In this document: positions 9,666 through 15,214 of the stretch, piece after piece
Layout of the letters: each line of letters begins with the position of its first letter
Position numbering within the stretch: the stretch's first letter is position 1
NCBI GenBank assembly: GCA_002498285.1
Contig: DAGU01000023.1
Coordinates: 27,419 to 91,418, forward strand
Direction: 5' to 3'
Origin: Methanomassiliicoccus sp. UBA386
Lineage (GTDB): Archaea; Thermoplasmatota; Thermoplasmata; Methanomassiliicoccales; Methanomassiliicoccaceae
DNA: 64,000 nt
Translations under genes and position numbers: made by a program
The notes under the pieces: generated by a model
Seen by the model: the letters and a program-made list of their open reading frames with translations, nothing else
What the model was told of the DNA's origin: nothing
Databases searched by the model: none

Positions 9666-10470
9666 GCTCCTCCAGCGTGACGAACTTCAAGCCTCTTTCC
9701 AGAGCCTTCTCCAGCACTGCCTTGACGGCATTGAGGTTGGCCTCGACCTGAAGCTCATCGAGAGGCCCCGCGAACGTCTCCACGACATGCCAGCTGTGAG
9801 TGGCCAGCACCATCAGGCCGTCGTCGTACTGGTCCAGGAGATGGAGGTAGTCGTCCGGCCGCCGCTTGCCCTCGTGCATGGGCCACAGATAGGAATGAAT
9901 GTGTTTTCCTCTGACATCGGTTCCTCTGGCCAGCGGCGCCTCGATAAGTCCGCAGGGGAGGGCGCGAGGACCGATCCATCGCCCCGCGATATCATCGGTG
10001 GCGCTTGAGTCGTACAGATACCCTCGGCCGGCTAGCAGTTTGTACAGCGCATCATCAGCATGCTGATAAGGGGCGCGGAACCCCCTAGGAGGGCGGCCGG
10101 TGAGGCCCTGTATCACCTTGGCCGCCCGATCGATGACGTCGCCCCTCTCCGCATCTGTGAATGGCAGCCCGGTGCTCGCCCCAGTGAGGTCCTCATGCGA
10201 GAGGCCGTGCGATGCCACTTCATGGCCGCGCAGCAGACGGCGCAGGTCGACCTCCGCGGCGATGTGTTGGGCGGCCTCGGCCTCCAGGAAGAACGTTCCC
10301 CTGATGCCTAGCTCGTCAAGCAGCTCCACCAAGAGGATCAGCCCGCGGGCGGAGGAGGAGAAGCGCGGAGAACCATCGCCGTCCCGCGGCGCCGATCCCG
10401 CCGTGCGCTTCCCCGGCAACGGAACGTTCACGTCCCGGTCCACGTCCACGGTGAAAGCCGTCCGGCGCAT
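9637..10470 (-). CDS. NodB-type polysaccharide deacetylase family protein
   Basis: A 277-residue metal-dependent carbohydrate deacetylase-fold protein. Motifs: FTVDVDRD (motif 1 Asp), HEVASHGLSHEDL (metal-binding His pair), and PPRGFRAPY (motif 3). There is no signal peptide, so it acts inside the cell or on cytosolic precursors. It starts back-to-back with the metVF operon and overlaps DUF3786 downstream. Substrate cannot be told from sequence. Confidence 0.85.
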   Translation of the reverse strand: MRRTAFTVDVDRDVNVPLPGKRTAGSAPRDGDGSPRFSSSARGLILLVELLDELGIRGTFFLEAEAAQHIAAEVDLRRLLRGHEVASHGLSHEDLTGASTGLPFTDAERGDVIDRAAKVIQGLTGRPPRGFRAPYQHADDALYKLLAGRGYLYDSSATDDIAGRWIGPRALPCGLIEAPLARGTDVRGKHIHSYLWPMHEGKRRPDDYLHLLDQYDDGLMVLATHSWHVVETFAGPLDELQVEANLNAVKAVLEKALERGLKFVTLEEHVGGDRHGE

Positions 10471-10534
10471 GGGATGGAGACCGATCGCCGCTTATTTCAT
10501 AATGTTCCCTTTGCTCGTGCCCCGTTCGGGAACC

Positions 10535-10553
10535 GTTAAATATTGCAATATTT
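10535..10553 (+). promoter_or_regulatory. Promoter with 16-bp perfect palindrome before metVF operon
   Basis: AAATATTGCAATATTT at 10538-10553 is a perfect 16-bp palindrome. Its left half overlaps the TATA-like GTTAAATAT at 10535-10543, about 33 nt before the GTG start at 10576. The position over the TATA box and initiation region is that of a repressor operator for the HdrA-MvhD-MetV-MetF operon, and it may also affect the divergent deacetylase gene. Confidence 0.6.
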
Positions 10554-10575
10554 CTGGAAGCCTGGAGGCCGGTCG

Positions 10576-11571
10576 GTGAAGGGCAGTTCCAACAGCGTTC
10601 TCATCATTGGCGGGGGGGCCGCGGGGTGCGCCGCCGCCGCGGAGTTGTCCCGCCGCGGGGTGCCATCTACCATCGTGGAGGCTGCCGACCGGCTGGGAGG
10701 TCTGGCCGGATCCCATTGCTGCAAGAGCACCGAACGCTGCGAGCGCTGCGATGCCTGCCTCCCGATGGACGTACGGAGGGATGCGCTTAATGCTGCCGAC
10801 GTCACCGTAATGACGTCCTCGCTCGTCGTCGACGCCAGGATGGACGATGGACTGGTGGTCAGCATCTCCGGGCCGGGTGGCAGGGAGGAGGCGCGGTTCG
10901 GCTCGGTCATCGTGGCGATCGGCGCTATGCCCTTCGATCCGGCGCTCGATCCCCGCCTGGGCTACGGCTCGGTCCCCGGGGTCCTGTCATCCCTGGAGGT
11001 GGACCGGGGGGTGCGCGACGGCACGTTCATCATCCCGGACGGGGCGAGGATGGCCGTGGTGCTGTGCGTCGGCTCCCGGGATGTTGGGCGCGGGGCGCCG
11101 TACTGCTCCAAGGTCTGCTGCAAGTACGGATACCAGCTGGCCAGGCACCTGCAGACCGCCCGGCCCGGGCTGGACGTCACGTTCCTCTACATGGACTGGC
11201 GGCCCCTGGACGGCGACCTTGATGCGCTCTCGCGGTGGGAGGCGTCCGGCGCCTCGGTGATCCGCTCCCGCCCCGCGGAGATAGTGGAAAGGAACGGCGG
11301 CCCGGTGGTGCGCTATGCCGCTCCTGCCGATGATGTGCGGGAGCAGGCGTTCGACCTGGTCATGCTGACGGTGGGGCTGCTCCCATCGCCCGGAAATGAC
11401 CGGTTGTCCACCCTGCTCGGCGTCCCTCTGGACGATCTTGGTTTCTTCCCTACCGCCCACGGCAGGGTGCTGGCGGCGGGCTGCTGCACTGGCCCCAAGG
11501 GCATTGATGAAAGCGTCAAGGAGGGCATCGCCGCTGCAGGCAGGGCGATGTCCATTGCGGAGGGGGAATGA
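10576..11571 (+). CDS. HdrA-like flavoprotein without ferredoxin domains
   Basis: A 331-residue HdrA-type FAD protein. It has GGGAAGCAAAAEL for FAD binding, a cysteine cluster CCKSTERCERCDAC near residues 50-63, the HdrA hallmark VGSRDVGRGAPYCSKVCCKYG, an FLYMDWRP segment and a C-terminal GPKGIDESV. The usual ferredoxin and N-terminal modules of HdrA are missing. I start it at GTG 10576, which follows GGAGG; an in-frame TTG at 10543 sits inside the promoter. The stop overlaps the next start (ATGA), first gene of five. Role inferred: electron transfer to MetFV. Confidence 0.85.
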   Translation: MKGSSNSVLIIGGGAAGCAAAAELSRRGVPSTIVEAADRLGGLAGSHCCKSTERCERCDACLPMDVRRDALNAADVTVMTSSLVVDARMDDGLVVSISGPGGREEARFGSVIVAIGAMPFDPALDPRLGYGSVPGVLSSLEVDRGVRDGTFIIPDGARMAVVLCVGSRDVGRGAPYCSKVCCKYGYQLARHLQTARPGLDVTFLYMDWRPLDGDLDALSRWEASGASVIRSRPAEIVERNGGPVVRYAAPADDVREQAFDLVMLTVGLLPSPGNDRLSTLLGVPLDDLGFFPTAHGRVLAAGCCTGPKGIDESVKEGIAAAGRAMSIAEGE

Positions 11572-12560
11572 GCACCGTGGTAGTGGTCGGGGAGGGGGCC
11601 GCCGCTGAGCAGGTGGCAGACGAGGTCGTCCGGCAGGGAGGGAGTGTCGTCCTGCTCCGCAGGGAAATGGAGAACCGCGCTCTGCGGCCGACCGATGGCA
11701 TCGAAGCCGTGTCCTCGCGACTGCTGGGGATGCGGGGGGTCCCGGGCAGGATGACGGCAGTGACCGACAATGGCGAAGTGGGATGCTCCGCCGTGATCAT
11801 CGTGAACGACCTGGAGGTGTCCCCGCCGGAGAACGGCGGCACGCCGCTGCGCGCCCTGTCCGATGGCAGGGTCCCGGGAGGAACGGTCGTCCTGGACCTG
11901 CGCGGAGGACCTGACCGTGGCGGAAGGGCGCGTGCTCTTAAAGCGATGGAGAAGATGCTGGGCGATGGCAGCAGGGTGATCGTCCTGGTCGATGAGACGC
12001 TGGCCTACGGCCGCGATGAGCTGCTGTACTACCGGGCCCATCAGGCCGGAGCGCTTTTCATCCGCCCGAGGGCGGTCGACTGGGACGGCCAGAGGATGGA
12101 CGTCATCGATGACATGACCGGCGCCTCCATCTCGATCGTGCCTGACGCGTTTATATCAGAGTCAACCGTGCGCGAATGCCTGGCCGACCGAGGGGCGGTC
12201 AGCATGGGGCCGCTGACCACCATCCGCCAGGGAGTTTTGAGAATGCGCGCGAACCTGCTCGATGACGAGCTGCGCACGGAGGCGCGGGCGGCCGCCACCA
12301 TCGCCCTCCGCCCAATGACCGAGGGGGCGCGCCCTGCCGAGGTCGACGAGGACAGGTGCTCGGCCTGCCTGACCTGCGTCCGCATCTGTCCCTTCGGCGC
12401 GGCCCGCATGAACGCCGAGGGGAAGGCCAGCATAAACGGCGACGCATGCCGGTCCTGTGGCAAGTGCGCGGCCGCCTGCGCGGGGAAAGCGATCGTGCTT
12501 CCCGGCAGCACCGATCTTGATCTGGAGGCCCGCATCGCAGCGGCCATGGAGGGAAGATGA
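11568..12560 (+). CDS. Second HdrA-like protein with two 4Fe-4S sites
   Basis: A 330-residue protein. The N-terminus reads VVVVGEGAAAEQVADEV, a degenerate nucleotide-binding loop, and residues ~115-235 resemble the second half of HdrA. The C-terminus is a ferredoxin module: CSACLTCVRICPFGA near residue 265 and CRSCGKCAAACAGKA near residue 298, so two 4Fe-4S clusters. The flavin site looks eroded, which suggests it serves mainly as the cluster-bearing partner of the preceding protein. It overlaps both neighbours by 4 nt. Comparison with the metFV-hdrABC-mvhD type of acetogens supports an electron relay role; this is inference. Confidence 0.75.
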   Translation: MSTVVVVGEGAAAEQVADEVVRQGGSVVLLRREMENRALRPTDGIEAVSSRLLGMRGVPGRMTAVTDNGEVGCSAVIIVNDLEVSPPENGGTPLRALSDGRVPGGTVVLDLRGGPDRGGRARALKAMEKMLGDGSRVIVLVDETLAYGRDELLYYRAHQAGALFIRPRAVDWDGQRMDVIDDMTGASISIVPDAFISESTVRECLADRGAVSMGPLTTIRQGVLRMRANLLDDELRTEARAAATIALRPMTEGARPAEVDEDRCSACLTCVRICPFGAARMNAEGKASINGDACRSCGKCAAACAGKAIVLPGSTDLDLEARIAAAMEGR

Positions 12561-12958
12561 GCAACGTGGTCATGTTGATATGCTCCGCCGCGCTGGGCGC
12601 GCTGGAGCTTGCCATGGAGAACGGCATCGCCGTTCCGAACGCGGCGGTGGTGGAGGTTCCCTGCTCCGGGCGGGTGGACGAAGCGACCGCATTGAGGGCG
12701 CTCCGCCAGGGCGCCCGGACGGTGCTGGTGGTCGGATGCCTCGCGGGCAACTGCCGCTTCCGCACCGGCAACCATGAGGCCCACCGGAACGTGGACGAGG
12801 CCAAGAGCGTCCTGCGGCAGATCGGACTATCGCCCGACAGGGTGGAGATGATCGAGGTCGCCTCGGTCCAGTACGTCAAGCTGGTGGATGCCATGAGAAC
12901 GATGGAGGAGCGCGCCGAGAGGCTGGGGCCCGTCAAGCTGCTGGAGGGAGACGCATGA
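12557..12958 (+). CDS. MvhD-like iron-sulfur subunit
   Basis: A 133-residue protein of the MvhD/FlpD family that normally passes electrons to HdrA. The family core is visible: VEVPCSGRVDEATALRALRQGA then VVGCLAGNCRFRTGN. The usual N-terminal cysteine pair (CxxC) is absent: only one cysteine, in LICSAALG, is there. That makes it a reduced version with fewer cluster ligands. Overlaps of 4 nt on both sides mark tight translational coupling with the HdrA-like protein and MetV. Confidence 0.82.
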   Translation: MSNVVMLICSAALGALELAMENGIAVPNAAVVEVPCSGRVDEATALRALRQGARTVLVVGCLAGNCRFRTGNHEAHRNVDEAKSVLRQIGLSPDRVEMIEVASVQYVKLVDAMRTMEERAERLGPVKLLEGDA

Positions 12959-13638
12959 TCATCGCCGAGCGGAAGGACCTGGCCCGCTTGATAGGGATGC
13001 TGGAAGGGCGCCGCTCCATCCTGGTGGCGGGCTGCCGCTCCTGCGTGGCCGTGTGCCAGGCGGGGGGCGAACGCGAGGTCGCGGCGCTGGCCGAGGCTCT
13101 GCGCCTGCACGCCGCCGCGGGCGGACTGGAACGGAGCATCGAGACCGTGACCGTGGAAAGGCAATGCGAGAAAGAGTGGACGCGGGAGGTCGCACCCATG
13201 GTGGAAGGGAAGGATGCCATCCTGTCCCTGGCCTGCGGGGTCGGCGTACAGGTGATGCAGGAGACCTTCCCGGACGTTCAGGCGCTCCCCGGCCTGAACA
13301 CCAGCAACATGGGCGCTCCCGTCGAACAGGGTGTCTACGAGGAAAGGTGCGGCGGCTGCGGCGATTGCGTCCTCCACCTCACGGGCGGGATTTGCCCGGT
13401 GGCCCGCTGCTCCAAATCGCTCCTCAACGGCCCGTGCGGAGGCTCCCAGGGCGGCAGGTGCGAGATCGACCCCGAAACCCCATGCGCCTGGGACATGATA
13501 TATCGCTCACTGCTCCGCCTGGGACATGCCGAGCTGCTGGAGGTGAACATACCTCCGAAGGACTGGACGCCGTCCGGGCACGGCGGGCCGCGGCGCATCG
13601 TGAGGAAAAGGGCCGTGCTGGAGGATGAGGAAACATGA
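12955..13638 (+). CDS. metV: MetV, iron-sulfur/zinc partner of methylene-H4F reductase
   Basis: A 227-residue protein of the MTHFR C-terminal family that partners MetF in acetogens. Cysteine motifs: CRSCVAVC near residues 23-30, CGGCGDC near residue 130, and the signature CPVARCSKSLLNGPCGG followed by CEID and CAW. The start is the ATG overlapping the MvhD stop (ATGA at 12955). Expected to form a complex with MetF and bind clusters used for electron delivery to its flavin. Confidence 0.9.
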   Translation: MIIAERKDLARLIGMLEGRRSILVAGCRSCVAVCQAGGEREVAALAEALRLHAAAGGLERSIETVTVERQCEKEWTREVAPMVEGKDAILSLACGVGVQVMQETFPDVQALPGLNTSNMGAPVEQGVYEERCGGCGDCVLHLTGGICPVARCSKSLLNGPCGGSQGGRCEIDPETPCAWDMIYRSLLRLGHAELLEVNIPPKDWTPSGHGGPRRIVRKRAVLEDEET

Positions 13639-14549
13639 CGGCGCACCGCAGCAATCTGCACCGGGTCCTGGACGGCGGCCACTTTGCCGTTACCGCCGAG
13701 ATCGGGCCGCCCAGATCGGCCAGCGGCGATGCCGTCCGGCAGCGCGCCCGCCTGCTGAAGGGGAGTGCCGACGCGTTCAACCTCACGGACAATCAGACGG
13801 CCATCGTCCGGCTCAGCAGCGTGGCGTCGGCCGCCCTGTGCATCCAGGAAGGGGTGGAGCCAGTGGTGCAGATGACCTGCCGGGACCGCAACCGCATCGC
13901 CCTGCAGTCGGACCTGCTTGGCGCGGCCGCCCTGGGAGTGCGCAACGTCCTGTGCCTGTCGGGGGACCATCCGCGGTTCGGCAACCAGAAGGAAGCAAAG
14001 AGCGTCTACGACATTGACCCAGTGCAGGAGCTGACGGTGTTCCGCATGATGAGGGATGAGAGCAAGGTGTGGGGAGGGGACGCTCTCGATGAGGCTCCGA
14101 ACGTCTACCTGGGAGCGGTGGCCAACCCGTTCGCCGATCCTTTCGACCTGCGGGTCGTACGCCTGGCCAAGAAGGTCGCCGCCGGCGCGGAGTTCGTGCA
14201 GACCCAGGCAGTGTTCGACCTGGACCGTTTCGAGAGGTTCATGGAGCACGTGCAGGACAAACGCCTGGATGAGAGGGTGCACATCCTCGCGGGGGTCATC
14301 CCGCTCAGGTCGGCCAAGGCAGCCATCTACATGAAGAACAAGGTCTCCGGAATGTCCGTTCCCGACGAAGTGGTGGAGCGCATGAAGAACGCCTCTGAAC
14401 CGAAGAAGGAGGGCGTGAGGATATGCCTGGAGACGATCGAGCATCTGCGAACCATCAAGGGCGTGCACGGCATCCATATAATGGCCATAGGGTGGGAGGA
14501 CATCGTGCCCGAGGTGGTGGAGCGGGCCGGCCTGTCGCCCCGTCCGTGA
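13635..14549 (+). CDS. metF: 5,10-Methylenetetrahydrofolate reductase
   Basis: Reduces methylene- to methyl-tetrahydrofolate. 304 residues, single TIM-barrel catalytic domain. Conserved residues are visible: Glu in VTAEIGPPRSA (residue ~23), the Asp of LCLSGDHP, and the folate-contacting Gln in FVQTQAVFD. Last gene of the five-gene operon, overlapping metV by 4 nt. With FolD and Fhs nearby it completes formate to methyl-H4F; the product could feed methionine synthesis or the corrinoid protein served by the AcsE-like and RACo genes. Confidence 0.95.
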   Translation: MTAHRSNLHRVLDGGHFAVTAEIGPPRSASGDAVRQRARLLKGSADAFNLTDNQTAIVRLSSVASAALCIQEGVEPVVQMTCRDRNRIALQSDLLGAAALGVRNVLCLSGDHPRFGNQKEAKSVYDIDPVQELTVFRMMRDESKVWGGDALDEAPNVYLGAVANPFADPFDLRVVRLAKKVAAGAEFVQTQAVFDLDRFERFMEHVQDKRLDERVHILAGVIPLRSAKAAIYMKNKVSGMSVPDEVVERMKNASEPKKEGVRICLETIEHLRTIKGVHGIHIMAIGWEDIVPEVVERAGLSPRP

Positions 14550-14569
14550 ACTTGCCACAATGGAAGCTA

Positions 14570-14594
14570 AAGAATAGAAAATGGCCCGGAGGCC
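14570..14594 (-). terminator. Terminator-like hairpin after microprotein gene A
   Basis: On the minus strand GGCC-TCCG-GGCC (14583-14594) is followed by the T-rich ATTTTCTATTCTTT (14570-14583). It would end the short transcript of the 27-codon gene. It lies in the 94-nt space facing the metF stop. Confidence 0.5.
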
Positions 14595-14643
14595 AAAAAG
14601 GTTGGTCGCTTTCGATCAAGGGCGCCCCCGTGGGCGGATGCCC

Positions 14644-14727
14644 TCACATGGGGAAGTGGCCCCAGACGATCGATATGTAGGTGACCGCTACCACCGCGAA
14701 CAGTTTCAGGTAGGTAAATTTGAACAT
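14644..14727 (-). CDS. 27-residue single-span membrane microprotein A
   Basis: A 28-codon frame (with TGA) beginning MFKFTYLK, continuing with AVVA and TYI, and ending WGHFPM. The middle is a hydrophobic stretch long enough for one membrane helix, with two lysines near the N-terminus and a WG/F terminus. A strong ribosome site GGAGGTGA lies 5 nt before the ATG. The neighbouring copy (14917-15003) matches at 19 of the first 25 residues. Eight of those matched codons differ silently (e.g. codons 5-7, 12-14, 18, 23), which is the mark of selection on the peptide. I recognise no family. Function unknown; a small subunit or regulator of a membrane complex is a guess. Confidence 0.82.
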   Translation of the reverse strand: MFKFTYLKLFAVVAVTYISIVWGHFPM

Positions 14728-14762
14728 TCCTTTCACCTCCTTTCCGCTTTTTCCCCACCGGG
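14714..14762 (-). repeat. Duplicated leader and start region, copy A
   Basis: This 49-nt stretch matches 14990-15038 with one mismatch (14730). It covers the first four codons, the ribosome site and a 32-nt leader block (14731-14762) identical in both copies, with GGTGGGGAAAAAGCGGAAAG as its core on the minus strand. The block starts almost exactly where transcription should begin relative to the TATA box at 14788-14795, so it is the whole 5' leader. Confidence 0.85.
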
Positions 14763-14787
14763 GATGTTCTTTTTTGTGAGGGGAAAG

Positions 14788-14795
14788 TATTTATT
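14788..14795 (-). promoter_or_regulatory. TATA box of microprotein gene A
   Basis: AATAAATA on the minus strand, separated from the conserved leader block by 25 nt. Copy B has the same octamer at the same 25-nt spacing, although the spacer sequences themselves differ. That agreement supports both as real promoters. Confidence 0.7.
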
Positions 14796-14882
14796 GTTAT
14801 CTAAGTTGATTATGTTAATAATGTCATATGATTGTTCACGGCCAGATGATATAGTGTGATGATGGCACGTGTTCGCGCCGAT

Positions 14883-14921
14883 AAAAAAGGGAAAGTGTTG
14901 AGGGAGCCCGAGCCTCTCAAA
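14883..14921 (-). terminator. Terminator-like element after microprotein gene B
   Basis: Minus strand: TTGAG...CTCAA (14899-14921) can pair around a GC-rich loop overlapping the last codons of gene B, and is followed by CCCTTTTTTATC, with the T-run at 14883-14888. Together with the promoter at 14788-14795 it makes the two microprotein genes separate transcription units. Confidence 0.5.
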
Positions 14922-15003
14922 GGCCGTTGAAGTACCCCCAGCTGATGGCGATGTAGGTCAAGGCCACGACCGCGCATACTTTCAAATAAGTAAATTTGAA
15001 CAT
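14917..15003 (-). CDS. 28-residue single-span membrane microprotein B
   Basis: Starts MFKFTYLKVC, continues AVVALTYIAI, and ends SWGYFNGL. It shares with copy A the first eight residues, AVVA, TYI, an Ile, WG and a Phe. One hydrophobic helix is predicted. GGAGGTGA sits 7 nt before the ATG at 15003; a second ATG at 15007 is out of frame. It carries its own TATA box, leader and terminator. It is too short for usual gene callers, so both copies are likely missing from annotations. Function unknown. Confidence 0.82.
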   Translation of the reverse strand: MFKFTYLKVCAVVALTYIAISWGYFNGL

Positions 15004-15038
15004 TCATTTCACCTCCTTTCCGCTTTTTCCCCACCGGG
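14990..15038 (-). repeat. Duplicated leader and start region, copy B
   Basis: Second copy of the 49-nt leader/start repeat (partner at 14714-14762, one mismatch at 15006). The identical leader block is at 15007-15038. Leader sequence is better conserved than the coding part after codon 8, which may mean the RNA leader itself has a job or that the copies arose recently and diverged downstream. Confidence 0.85.
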
Positions 15039-15063
15039 AACGCTGATTTGTTAGAACGTCGCC

Positions 15064-15071
15064 TATTTATT
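15064..15071 (-). promoter_or_regulatory. TATA box of microprotein gene B
   Basis: AATAAATA on the minus strand, 25 nt from the leader block, the same octamer and spacing as for copy A. The match extends upstream: 14788-14802 and 15064-15078 agree at 14 of 15 bases. Confidence 0.7.
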
Positions 15072-15168
15072 ATTATCTTTAATGATAAGTTGAATTAATC
15101 AATTGCCCCTAATCAATTGTTATCGGTTTGGAGGACTTATGCGCTCTAAGCCTGAGAACGGATGGATC

Positions 15169-15190
15169 AAAAATAAAGGGAAAAGGTTTG
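15169..15190 (-). terminator. Pyrimidine-rich terminator after the Cys-rich protein
   Basis: Minus strand reads CCTTTTCCCTTTATTTTTG a short way after the stop at 15215. Archaeal transcription commonly ends in such T-rich tracts. No stem was found, so the call is tentative. Confidence 0.4.
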
Positions 15191-15214
15191 GGTTGCTTTC
15201 GTGCCGTGTTCCGC

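Noticed and set aside
10576..12560. HdrA-like pair read as one frameshifted hdrA
   Set aside because: The first chain is complete to the usual HdrA C-terminal GPKGID region and the second starts anew with its own nucleotide-binding-like segment; the ATGA overlap matches the rest of the operon.
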